Shown here: one piece after another, positions 36,452-50,200 of the stretch
Layout of the letters: each line of letters starts with the position of its first letter
Numbering within the stretch: the stretch's first letter is position 1
From: Sclerodactyla briareus
Taxonomy: Eukaryota; Echinodermata; Holothuroidea; Dendrochirotida; Sclerodactylidae
DNA: 64,000 bases
Direction: 5' to 3'
Assembly: GCA_026419785.1 (NCBI GenBank)
Contig: JAODTK010004365.1
Span: 163,502 to 227,501, forward strand
The notes under the pieces: generated by a model
The model's input: only the letters and a program-made list of their open reading frames with translations
Told to the model about the DNA's origin: nothing
Databases searched by the model: none
Made by a program: the position numbers and the translations under genes

Positions 36452-39400
36452 GTAAGGTAGAGGAGGCCATATAATGAAGGAATTCGTTCAGGGGTGGCAT
36501 GATGATGTTTGTCTGGATGCTTGTACAGCAATTTCATGTATTATGAAACATGCCTCAAAACGTTACAAACCCACTATCAGGATATGCCATTGCTTGATAT
36601 AATGGAGGTTATATTGGGGGGAAGGTCAAACTCCAAAACCCAATTTCAATATGACGTTATTTTGACAGAGTTCAGTCAATTATTCAGAGGGAATAGGGAG
36701 AATCCCAAGTGCAAATTTTTGGAATGATATCCACAGTTGAACAACCACAGATAATGGTCCATTGTTTTATTGTAAATAACTACATGTAACATTCCAAAAA
36801 AATGCTAGTCTGTTGTTTTCTTTCACTGAGCAACTGTCAACACCAACAGGACCTACCAACCCACTACAGCGATCCTATCATAGACTATTTATTGTTTTCA
36901 AGTGAAAAGAATTTGTACATATAATACAAAAAACAAGGATATCGTGACAGGGTTGTGCAGAGATTATGACATCATTTATTATGGCATGAGCAAAAACTGA
37001 AAGGCTCTTAACTGTCCTTATCTAGCCTGAGTTAATGTTGTTATAAAATGTTGTTCTTTTCACGCTTTCACAGTTCCCATAGAAACTATTATAAAGACAT
37101 CAGAGAAGAACATGGTTTGGAGAGAAACAAAGGTTACCAGGAAAGTGAAGGAGATGCAAGAAGCTGCTATCAGACTCATAGCTCCCAACATACACCACCG
37201 CAGCAGAACCATCAGGAAACCTCAGATCAATTGAAGGTGAGAATCAGAGCTCATCTACCCACCCGCAGAATCATTCAGGATAATCCTCAGATCAATGAAG
37301 GTGAGCTCATGGTTTCCAACATACCAACCGCCCACCGAAACCATTCAGCGATAATCCCCGATTCAATGAAGGTGTTGAGACTCATGGTTTCCAAAATACC
37401 AACCGCAGAAAATTCAGGATAATCCTCAGATTCATGAAGGTGGAGATTACGGCTCCCAAATACCACGCAGAACCATTCAGGATAATCCTCGATCAGCTGA
37501 CAGGTGAAACTCACAGCTCCCAAAATACCCACCGAAAGAAACCATAAGGATAAACCTCAGATCAATGAAGGTAAGACGTACGCGCTCCATATACCCACCG
37601 CCGAACCATCAGGATTAATCCTCAGATCCAATGAGGTGATGAGACATATGGTTCCAAATACCCACCAAGAACCATTCATGATAATCCTCAGATCAATGAA
37701 GGTTAAGATTAGAGCTCCCATATATAACCACCGACCAGAAACCATTCCGGATAATCCTCCAGACCATCAACACGGTCCCCGAACTCATGGTTCCCAAAAT
37801 ATCTGCCCGAACGGTCAGGATAAACCTCAGATCAATGAAGGTGAGACCCAGAGCTCTAAAAAACAACCCGCAGCAGGACCATAGGGATATCCTCAGAAAA
37901 TGAAGGTGAGGACTCAAGGTTTACCAAAATACCCACCGAAGAACCATTCGGTTAATCATCAGATAAATGAGGGTGAGACATATGGTTCCCAAAAATACCC
38001 TCCGCAGAACCATTAAGGATAATCCTCAGATCAATGCAAAAAGCATCAGAGAAGAACATGCGTTGGAGAGAAACACCAGGTTACAGTACAGTGAAGGAGA
38101 AGATGCAAGAAGCTGCATCAGACTCATAGCTCACAAAATACCCATTGCAGACACCATCAGAATAATCCTCAGATCAATGAAGCTATCAGAGAGAACATTG
38201 GTTTGGAGAGAAACACAGTTATACCCGTTACAAGTGAGACATAGGAATACCACTGCAGAACCATACAGGTTAATCTCTCTGTTCACTTGACCATAGAATC
38301 TTCATCCAATGAGAATCTGTTGTTTCTATTTTCGTTTCTTATTTTTTCAGGCAATAAGTGAAAAAGTGCAGTCTGATTGACACACTGACAACTAGGGTGC
38401 CCACTCACCCTGGCGAAGAGCGAAAGACGTCTAAAACAGTTACTCGCAAACTCTTTGAGTGTTTGGAGGAATTGAGTAGTTGTGCGTGGATTTGTCCGAT
38501 ACCATGAAACACACTGGCTTAAGCTAGTCTCATAATATATGAGGACATTAGGCACACTCGAAAAAGGCACTTCTCATTGTCTCTCCTATTAGAGGGTCTG
38601 TGGTCTATTGTGCTCACTAGGTTCCTGTAACGATTTGTATTTTAACGATTTGCAGTGCATCTGTGTGTTGTGTGTTGTATGTATGTGACGCCCGCTTGTA
38701 AACACGATAACTGGACCCCACTGGATGAATGAAGCTCATACTTGGTATGTGTTGTTCACATGATGAGTACATGAACCTTATTGTTTGGGGGTAAGGCAGA
38801 GGGCACTAGATCATCAAAGTCTGAAAACCTTGTAAACATTGATAAGTCCAGAATGGTTGGTGATCAAGTTGAAATTTGGTGCTTGTATAGGCTTTCTTAG
38901 GAGAGTACAGGAACATTGTTGTTTGGTTGAGGTGGGGGGTATTTTGGTCACAAATTTGAATATTTGTGAAAAGTGAGATTTGGCATTTGGCTTGTAATCA
39001 CGATAACTGGACCCAATCTTGATGGATGAAGCTCATACGTGGCTTGTTGTTTACCATGATGAGTAATGAACCCTATTGTTTTGGGGTCAGGTCGAGGTAA
39101 CCGGAGGTCAAAGTCTGAAAACGGTTTAGAGGTCACTGAGGTACATAGGTTCAGTGTCTAAACCTTGTGAACAAGATAAGGTCAGAATGGGCTGGTCGAG
39201 TTGAAATTTGGTGTGTAGCTTTTTTATGGGGCGTAAGGAAACCTATTGTTTTGGTTAGGTCAGGGTGGGAATGTTGGTGGAAAATAGGAAAATTTGTGAA
39301 ATGATGAAAGTCAATCATGGCCAATTTCGGCTTTGTAAACCGATAACTCGATCCCTCCTGGTTGGATGAAGTTCAAACTGTGTATGTGTGTTCCTCATTG

Positions 39401-41181
39401 ATGAGTAATGAACCCATCGTTTTTGGGATTAAGTCAGAGGTTATCTGAGGTCCACCAGAGGTCACAATCTGAAACCCTTGTTCTACATGAGAAGCCAGAA
39501 TGGTTGGTCCGATCCCCCCCAAAAGTTGAAAGTTGGTGTATAGCTTCTTTTGTGGTAGTAAGGAACCATATTATTTTTGGTTCAGCCTTAAAATAGAATT
39601 TGATGTTTGGTCCAATTTGGCTTGTAAAACACGATTAACTCGACCCCACATGATGGATGAGCTCATACTTGGTATTTGTATTCCCCGTGTTGAGTACATT
39701 AACCCTGTTGTTCTGGGGTCAGGTCAGAGGTCATCTGACATCAAGTCTGAAAAATCTTGAAATTCAGGTGTGTAGCTTTCTTATCAAGAGTTTTTTTTCA
39801 GGAACTCATTAGTTGGTGGAAAAAATGGGAAAATTTGTCAGCGTATGTTGACTTATAATGCGGTGGTACAATCTCCCATTTGTCTGTGTGGTCTGCTATA
39901 GGTTGTCAGAAAGAGTCAAGGATCACTAAGCCGTTTGGCTTTTTCTGGTTTTAAAGTAGTTGCATTTCTTGTAAACTATTGAGTGTGGTACCGGCCAGGC
40001 CTCAAGATTAGAGAATGGGGTCACTAATGTTGCTATTGCATAATTTAGACAATTTTCAAATAACATTCCCTGAAATTGGACTCAATGGTCAATATCATGG
40101 TTCAATAGTCCTGAAAATATTGAAATTGGTGCACTGAATATCGCATTACAGGCCGGCAAACTATATTCAATCTGATATGCTTTCAGATTGCTGCTCTCAT
40201 AGTGTTAACTGGCAATTCGTCCCTTGCTACCCTCTAAGATCAGGATGGTTGAAACATCTCCCCTAAAATGAATTGATAGCGAAACCCGAACCAGTATGCT
40301 ATCGCTCGCAGGCTATGAGTCACTAGATGTCATTTTCAGCCCCAAAAAGGTCATGTTATCTGGGATAAAATAGTGCATTATATGATGTTGAGCTAAATAC
40401 AACAATTGGTGTCTAGTTAAGTTCCGTAGCCACCCCATTTAGTAAAAAGTCAGTCAGGTTCTGATCTATTGTCCTATTTTTGTTTCACAGGTGACAGTCG
40501 GTTTCTCCTGCAACAGTTTTACTTTCCTGCCAAGGAGACAGCAGGACAAAGGCAGGATGCTGGATTGCACCCCCATCCTCCTCAGGTGATGGGGGTGCCG
40601 AAACTTTGGTTGTCTAGAAAAATCCCATGTGAGCCCCCCCATTTCAATATAAGTTCCATTCAGCCTTTATCCAATATTCCTCCTTCCAGGACAACATGCG
40701 ACTTATGTGGTATTCTATTGTATTGACTGTATAGGAACTACAATTAGAAAAAAAAAAAAAACGTTTTGTAACAAAAGTAATAGGTCCAAAATGAAAACAT
40801 ATGATTGTTGTGCCGGCCGACTTTTTTAAAATTCCGCCGACTGCATGATCACCTTTTTCTCCAGAATAGAATGATTGGAGTGTTGTAACTTTGACCTGAA
40901 GTTTCTCTTGTAGTGAGGTATCAGACGATGGTATCCGATTTCAAGATCATGATGACTATGGTCTCAAATATATAAAGGCTGAATGGAACTTTAACACCAG
41001 ATACTGGGGAGCAATGAACCTAGTAGGGGAAATGTTGGGGAAGAAGACTGCCTGCGAAACAGTCTGCCTGATAATAGCTCCGGGAGGTGGGGAGGAGGGT
41101 CTGTCATGAGAGAGGTTGGGTGAGTCTAGACCGGGGTGACTCAAGTTACTCTTGTCTATTCTTATTATTCTTTTTTTTTTT

Positions 41182-41220
<39 letters not shown>

Positions 41221-44200
41221 TCTAGATATTGGAAAGTTGTCAGGGTGGCTACTCATGGAGTCACTGTAATGTCAGAAGATGTGGTCTTTTACGCCCTGGC
41301 ATACGCATATTACACCCTCCTAGTGGTTTATATGGTATCAGTGGGGTAAACTCCACAATCGTCTAATTAGATTGGGAATCGTGCTATATTGTAAAGCGGC
41401 CAATCACGTCAATTCTCAGCGTTGGCATGGTAACTGTATTAATGCCCGCAGACATATCGCCGGCTCGTTGGTGTTGTTCGGCCTGATTAAATTCGCCTGT
41501 TACATCACCGCGTGGGGCAAGTACAGCAGATGAGAGACATATAGTTGGAAAAGTGTTATAATAAGGTGCTAAATTAACGCGATTAGTGATAACTGCGTGT
41601 CTTGCGATACTACGTAGGAAACCTTTTACAGGTTAAACAAGACCGATGTTCGGGTTTATATACCCATGGATCTGAAGGTGGAGTGGAGTAGTTGTAGCCT
41701 ATAAACGTTCAATGGTTGCTGGATCGCAAGGTGAGTAATCGAGTCTTGAACAAGACTAGAAGTCAACTGGCCAGTCAGGCTGCGCGGTAGTATGTGAGAA
41801 ACAAAGCTGATTTGCATCTGCCTCACATGAGCATAAATGCAGGGTTTTTACTGGCAGAAGTCATAAAACTGTGTGTGCCTCGAATTTCACGGGCTACAGT
41901 CCGACACGAGATTGCCTGAGAGGGATTGTTTACACAAAATGAATTGACATGGACATACTGGAGCCCCTCCCATATATAACAACAGATACTGGGGAGCAAC
42001 TGACCTAGTGTGGTAACTGGATGGTGCGGAAGAAGACTGCGAAGACCATGCCTGCCCAATAATAGCTCGGGGAGGGGAGGTGGGGGGGGTTGGTCAAGAG
42101 AGAGGTTTGGATGAGGTTAAATGTAATCAGTCTACCCTCTTCCAATCTTAATATACATCCAGAGGCGGTTTACTCATGAAGTCAACGGGGCAGTCAGGTT
42201 GAGGTAGTGTAGTTATGTGAAAAAACAAACTGATTTGCCTTGCTCCACTAAGCATAAAGGCAGGGTTGGTTTCACTGGCTGAGTCACTACAAACTGTGTG
42301 CGTGTCTACACCTGTCATGACCTTTGGTAACCCTTCACATCAATCCTGATGGTGACATCCAATATGAACAAGACATGGCTTCTTCCCCCAAATGAATTGA
42401 AGGGGCCATGGGAGTTATTCAAGCGTTACCATTGACCAATGATCAGTATGGGATTTTCAGGGGTTTTATGTCATCGGTCATTTTGGGGCGCGGCAATTTC
42501 AGCATTTTGTTGAACAGTCAAGTAGTTTCTACTTCTACAGAATAGGATGGAATGATCATGAGTGGTGGTCAGTATTATCATTAAACCAATGTTTCCGGTG
42601 GTTGTTTAGGAATTTGTGTCCAGGTCATTCAGATTCAATATTAGCAATTTGTACGAAAAGTCAGCAACTTATATGCCTATGATGATGGATGATCATGATG
42701 AAAAGTTCGGTCAGTAGTATACGGGGGGGTACATTGGGGTGCACACGTAAATGAGAGGTCAAAGGGCATCCATGGGTTAATGTCACAGTCATGCCTTGAC
42801 CTACACCTCAACTAAACCTGAAACCATGCAGACCTTGGAAGTTGTTTAAATGTTCAAAGAAACTGATTGGAATCCTTCAAGCCAAATGAGGAGGAGTAAC
42901 TTTTATACCTCACATTCGACTGCCAGGAATTGGCTTTGTTTGTTGTTTTTTGTTGCCAATCATTCAAAACAGGATAGGTGGAGTTACTGATTCGCGTGAA
43001 TTGGCACTCTCAAACTGGCAACCCCTTGCTATGCGATACACTGTTATGAAGATTTTTTTCATGAACTCCGCAACTGTGGTTCTCTCTAAATAGAGGCGGT
43101 GCTTCGAAAACTACAAATGATACATTCTGCACAAAAAATGCCTCAGTTGACATAGTGAACCTGTGGCGCATTTCACGGCGATAGAAGGCAAGTCAACTAT
43201 AGTTGGCCTAGCTTGTTGCCGAGGCTACTGCCGTGTTGAATAACAATGAGCATTGAGAGGGTGTAACCATTACGTATACAAAAAGTGTTCTTCCAGGTAC
43301 TCTATACTGTCAGCTTGGCTTGCTAGTAATAATCCCCTGGTTCACAATGATTTGATTTTAGTCAAGCCTAATTATCAAGAATGACACATTTTCGTTTTTT
43401 TACATTTTGTTTCAGGGAAACTGTAGTGGAGAAGCTCTCCTACAAGTCATTAGATTACTACATCGGTACTCTTTTCAGTGGTTGTAAGTTTGACAATATG
43501 TAGTCCAGGCGGCTTGCAAATGTTGCAAGCAGTCTAACACACAGTCATACATAGCAAGTACGCGAGGCCAATCGCACAAAAAGTTCCTAATGTTCGGGGA
43601 CAATACTGTGTGTAATAATATAATTGCCAGATCAAAAATAACACACTTACAACAGTAATCATAGTGCCTTTGACAGCGATTGCATGCTGCCATGGTCTTG
43701 CAGAATGTTCCAAAAGAGGGCAGAAGCATGCTGAATGTTCTGTGCCTGTAGGTCTTTGTGGAAAACTTTGTGTGACTCAGCAGGAAAGTTGAATATAGAC
43801 CGTAAGGAGCGCCCCTGTGGCAACAAGTTTTTTCGAGTATTTAGGAAGCCATTACGGAGGATGCACTGAATAAAAGAATTGTTGAAGTTATGCGAAGTTG
43901 ACAGGACGCCAACGAAGGGTTTGCAGAGTGGGTGTTATGTGGAGAGAGTCGACTGCACATTGTGCTAACTCTGGCCTGCAGTGGTTGGGGATTCTATGTT
44001 AATTCGATCAGTCAGTGACAGGAGACCAAGATGATTTATTACTGTTGTTGAGGTGAGATAACAAGGGTTGCGTAACCAACACAACAACAGTTAATGTTGA
44101 ATTTTCAGGAATACAATGGAATTTGTCATTACTAGGGAGTTGGAGTGTGGATAGGGAATGTTGAAGTAAGTGTGCCAATACGAGCCTCTGTCAAACATTA

Positions 44201-47200
44201 TATCCTTGCCTTCTATTTAAGACAGGGCTGAGTCACGGTCCCCTAGTAGTCTTAACTCCAAGCAGTGTGTTCTCAGGGAAGAAGTAGCACAGTGGTTGCC
44301 TCTCACTTAATGTGGGGCAAACATCGGTGTCAGAGTGGGGAGGTCAGTTGGTCAGTAACATTCAACTTGAATGCTCCCATGACATTGATGTCTTACCAAC
44401 TTGATTCACTCTTTTGCTCAGCAGTTCCAATGTTACAGCCATTGATAGGTACGGGAGCATATGTTGTGGCATGAAGATGTGGAGAAGAAACTCCTAAGCT
44501 ACTCCTCAGCCTTAGGTTATATCCTCACTAGATCACCTCATGCATGCTGTTAATCCAATAGCCAGAAAAGCTAACATAGAATGCAAGATGTGAAGACACG
44601 CCTAATGAGTTGAATCAGCCTGATTTTTAAGCAAAACAACCAGGAATAGGCATTTATTATTTTTAAGAGCAAGACAGGACGCGATGCATAAAAGTTAATA
44701 ATTCCTGTGGCTCCTCACTCACTTACTGTGCTCATAACATCTAGAAGGCACCAGACCAAGGTGAACATAGCCCACACCCCCTCCTCCCTTCCCCACTCCT
44801 CACGAAGGGACGATTTGTCTCACTTTCAAGTGTTCATGCTGCCTTCTAGTAGAGAGAGCAGGCCTCATGAATACTTATGTTAGGAAAGTATTACAAGAAA
44901 GTGTATTTACACATGTGGGCAGTAGAAAGTTGTAAAACATTTTCACTTGTTGTGCGTTTGTGAATCAGACGTGCATGTTGCAGTTTACTATTTCCCTCTA
45001 ACAGCTTGGACCTGACATGGGCGTGGAGCTCGGCCGTTAAACAACGATCTATGCCTGACTTATTCAACTAAAGGTCGACAAAATCTTGCTTATTGAAGTC
45101 CGCAACGTTACTGGAGGGACATCTAGGAATAACACTAACACCTTCAAGCTATCAGAACTAGGTATGTTTACTCATCTGATGGCTACGCCGATCATTATAT
45201 GCGTAAGCATTCAGACTAACACCTTCAAACCTTGGTTGAGCGTTATCTTCCACAAGAGACTGAGCTAAGTATAACTCAGTGACATTATCACTTTCAGGTA
45301 CCATTGATATTAACACCTTGAAGCCATCAGACCTAGGTGAGGTACTCATGATAGTGTGACCTATTAGACCAGGTACTAACAGAGGTAACCCCATTGAAGC
45401 CAGCAGTATTAGAGCTATCAGATGACGTTGCGGTACCAACAATAAACCATTGAAGCTAGCAGTATTACCTAGCTATAAGATGAGGCACCAACCAATAACC
45501 CATTAAGCTAGCAGTATACCTAGCTATAAGAATGACCTGGTACAACAAGAACCATTGAGCTAGCGTATTACATAGCCTATCGATGATGGTACCCAAAACT
45601 AACCCATGAGATAGCAGGTTTTACCTAGCTAATCAGATGAGGGCGGTACAACAATAAGCCATTGAAACTAGAGTTGTTAACTGCCATATAAGATGAGGTA
45701 CCGACGGTACCAACAATTAAACATTGAAGCTAGCGTATTACCTAGCTAGTCAGATGAAAGTACCAACAATAAACCATTGAAGCTAGCAGTGTTACCTATC
45801 TATCAGATGAGGTACCAACAATAAGCCATTGAAACTAGCAGTGTACCTAGCTGTAAGATGAGGCGTACACACAATAAGCCATTGCAACTAGCAGTGTGAC
45901 CTAGATATAAGATGACGGTACAAACAATAAGCCATTGAAGCTCAGTGTTACTAGCTGTCAGATGAGGGTTCCAACAATAAGCCATGAAGCTAGGCAGTGT
46001 ACCTCGCTATAAGATGAGTACCAACAATAACCCATTGAAGCTAGCAGTGTTACCTAGCTGTAAGATGAGGTACCAACAATAAGCCATGGGAAACGAGCGT
46101 GTTACAAGCTATCAGATGAGATACCAACAATAAGCCACGAAGCTAGCAGTTGACCTAGCTATCAGAGGAAGGTACCAACATAAGCAGTGAAGCTGCAGTA
46201 TTACCTAGCTATCCAGAGGAGGTACCAACAATAAGCCATTGAAGCTTGCAGTATTACCTAGCTATAAGATGAGGTACCAACATAACTAATTGGTACTAGA
46301 ATGTGTGTTCATTTCTACCAGGGGCCCATATCATGTCAACTACATCAGCTTTCTTTATGACCTGGTTCATGCAATTGAGGAAAGAACTATTTTTTTGTAT
46401 TATGTTTCAGAGAACTTGCCAAAACTTATATCAACTTTAGTGACGAGACAGATTGCAATTCCTGTAGAGTTCTGTCGATAGCCGTCTCTGAGCTGGAATC
46501 AAAAAAGACAGTCATCACACCATACCAGTCAAGGACCAGGGCCCCAAGAAACAAAGCAACCCACCCCATCTCTGAGTTCAACCAAAGTAAGTGACAGTGC
46601 AATTCTTTCCATCCCTAGTAATTGCCATGAATCCTTGCTGCTCTCCTATCACTGACATGATACATTAATGAAGAGAGGTTAAAGGACAACATGCAGGATG
46701 AATTATAAAGAGGCTGTGATATTAGCTTGAAAAGTGATGCGTCAGTCCAAACCCGATGTTCGTACAAATTTCTGTACGGAGTTACGTCCTTGAAGTTGTG
46801 CATGGTAGTGTGCAAGATGAAAAGCATCCCATCATAAAGGATGTCATACTTGACACAACCCTGCAAAAGAATTCTTTGATTTCTATTGAACTTCACACAT
46901 TATTTTCACTTCAAAAATCTTCAGTCTATGGAGAGCGATGCTGAAGTGGTTGGTTGTTGATGGTTACTTTGGTGAGAGAGAGAAAACAGACAACAGAACT
47001 TCTGCTAAATTTGGACTCATTCAACAAAATGAAACAATGAAATACTTAACATAGGTCCCAGCCGGGTTGTCCAAGTAGTGGGACGTAAGAGTTATGCCGC
47101 AATTTGGATTCTGCCCAACTACTCTGCATAATGGACCAAACTTCTCTGCTAAAGGCCAGAGTACTCCACATAGGAACATTGTATACAGCGTCGGAAAAAC

Positions 47201-50200
47201 AGGGGTGCGGAGTGCGATGCCGCCCCCGAAAGGTCCAAAACAGCACCCGAAATCGAATGGAGGTGTGGCGGCAAATTCAGGGACCTATGAGCGAAATCGC
47301 CAACAGTAAATAATAGCGCACCAAATCCATAAAATGGAACTGCCCCCCACAAAAGGAAGCCCAAATATCGGGAACTTAATTATCATTTTCTTGCCGTTTT
47401 GTTTTGTCTCAATTGGCTGTAATACATTCTTCCGCATCGAATTCATTTTCACTCGCAAAAACATATGCGACACATGTACGTACGTGATCAAGCCCTTGTG
47501 AACGCGCAGGGGACAAGGCTTCCCATAACTGGGCGCCAGGCGATTTTTACCCCGATGGTTGGTAATTTTGCGCCTGGTTTGTGCTCCTTTCTTGAAGCCA
47601 GACGACACCTTTCTTATTTTCTTAACAAGCCGCCGGTCGAATGACGAATAGCAAAGCTAAGTAAATTACTCTCATGGTTAATAATATACCTCGGAGTTCC
47701 GTAATCAGGCAGCCTGAAGTTTTTTCATTGATACCGAGCGTCCATGCATACAGAAAATATGCTGACATCGATCGTAGCACATGAACAATCAGGCACATGT
47801 GTTCGCCGATCATGCACATTATACGTATCAGTTCCACTCACAATATTGCAAAAAATAGGCACTGGCACGTGGTGATCGGTGCAGAATTAGTACCGACTGT
47901 GAAGCTGGCATGGCTTCTTAATACAAAGCTGTTGCGTGCACGATCGTGACGAGAGTCTAGTTTAGTTGATGGTAAACAGATGGTGCGGACTAGACTGTAC
48001 AACTGAACTCATTGTTCGCTATGAAAACAAAATATCTCTGATGATAGTTCACAGGAAAAGTTGCATGCGCACGGAGGAAGGTTTGCATTATATGTGGTGC
48101 ATTATATGTGGTGGGATAATATTCCAAATTACAAGGCGATAATATTCCAGTGGGTGGCAAAAGAATAATAATTTGTTCTATCCGCAGAGTGCAGTGAGCC
48201 CCAGCAACCACCCCAAATTTACAAAAACTACCTGCATGGGAACCGTATATGGATGCGGTGCGCGCGGCGATTGACAGCAAACCAGAATTTTGCTGGGATT
48301 TTCAGATATCGTAGAACATAGTTAGCAGAAAGAATTGGAAGTATAATACTGCCGAAACACGTACAATTTATGGAATTCTTCACAAATAAGGTATGAGGGC
48401 AGGATTGAAGGTGTTTTGTGCCATACCACATACTAAAAACAGACAATCAAAGAAATTATGAGCACAAATTCAGAAGATTGTCTGTATAGCCTAATGTACG
48501 TTTTCATATGCTTTCAGTTTGTGTCTTAGGATACCTTTTTCAACCTCAAATTTCGATCGTAGCTATAAATCCTTCACTCCCAAGCTTAAAAACATGTTTA
48601 ATATGACATTATCGCTCATGGGACAATGATACTGAAACTTCAGAAACAAGAATAAATTGGTCATGCATCATCCCGTGTGAAGAGAGAACGTAGATTTCTC
48701 TTTTCCAGTCAGCAAATACATGATATATTTTGGTTGTATTGAACCAATATGTGCCCAGTGCCACATTAGCAACAAACAGACTATATAGGAGTGTTGGGGA
48801 TGTGTCACACATGGCAATAGATAGATGTATTCTTGGTAGTTATTCACTGCGCATGTGTGAACCGTTCATTGAGGAAAAAGTGTTGTAAGTAACTTAGCAC
48901 CGATCACTTAGGGTTTTTCAACAGGTGATCTGGTCTCCAGGGTGCCAGGTCATTTGGGGGAAATATTAATGAGATGTGCATATATGTGCTACCACAAAAA
49001 GAGTTGAACATAATATAGCAAATACTGGCATGAGGATTCGAAGTACAATAATATTTTGGCTCTTGGGGGTTGGGGAATTTCTTCTTACTTATCGCTCTTT
49101 GATTATTAATAGGCCTGAGAAGAGGGTTTATGTACTTGAGGGAGCCGAGGGGGTGGGAGGATTGAGGCCATGGGGGGGGGGGGAAGAAATGCACAGTGAG
49201 TAAATCAGAAGAGGAGAAACAAAACACTTTCAGTCATCCAAGCGTGCCTGCAGAAAAATAGGGTGGCACATTGAGTCATTGGCAGGGAGTGACATAAATT
49301 GTTAGTACACTGGTAGGGCTTCTGCTCAGTGCTTATTCATCTGGATTTTATGTCATTATAGTAACAATAACACTTGAGCAATGTGAATGTATGTTTTGAC
49401 ATACATACTCGTAATACCAAACCGCTCTAAAATCTCAATCATAACATATTTTAACCAAATGGCTCCTGGTCCTGCGGAAAACAGCTCCTGGTTCCACCAA
49501 AAACCACCGGGACCAGGAGCTCCAAATGTAATTTACTGTCTGGTCAATGGCCGCTTAATGGAAGGCTTGGCGGGGGAGTAAAATCCCATTGATTTGACGT
49601 GGGTATACCTACCAGTCAGCTCTGTAGTTAATAAACCTGTATACAGAGCAACAGGACACCAACACCATAGCCTGCTTCTTGCTGGGTGTACGTACAGTAC
49701 CATGAATTGCAGGCAGCCTTTCATTATACATTATAATTCACGAATACCAGTGTTTGTTCCGACTACCGATGTGTGAACCAGTGCTAGCTCCATCCAGTGC
49801 CCAACTGTTTTTCAGTTATGAGTGATTCAGGCCTGAGGGTAGATCGCTGATACGGTTCTTCTGAGAAATCAACTTCGCGAGAATCGGAGCAGTGTACAAA
49901 GTCCACAAAAGCTAAAACCTGAACAGCAAAGAAATACAACGGAAAAGGACCTGGATAACTAGCCGAATATGTTTACATGGGGATAAATATTGGGGGAGGA
50001 GGGGAGGAGGTGGCAATTCATTTCTATTTGCAATTGTGCGCGCGGCCAGTACTGCAAGTTGGCTACCTGCCTTTACCATTTCGCGGCCCAGTGACTGAGT
50101 ATCGCCTCTCCAAACAATCTATAACATGCCGGCAGCCAAAATGGACGTTTGGGGTGAAAAATCCACTACTGACCGCAAATATATGTGGAACGATGGTTTG

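Noticed and set aside
37165-38280. CRISPR-like regular repeats
   Set aside because: Units are contiguous and diverged without unique spacers, in a eukaryotic intron. This is a minisatellite.
38351-38420. Candidate TRPC4AP exon (AISEKVQSD after a TTTTTTCAG)
   Set aside because: The start resembles ISDEMSKD of the human protein, but the frame stops after nine codons and no donor fits. Kept out of the exon list.
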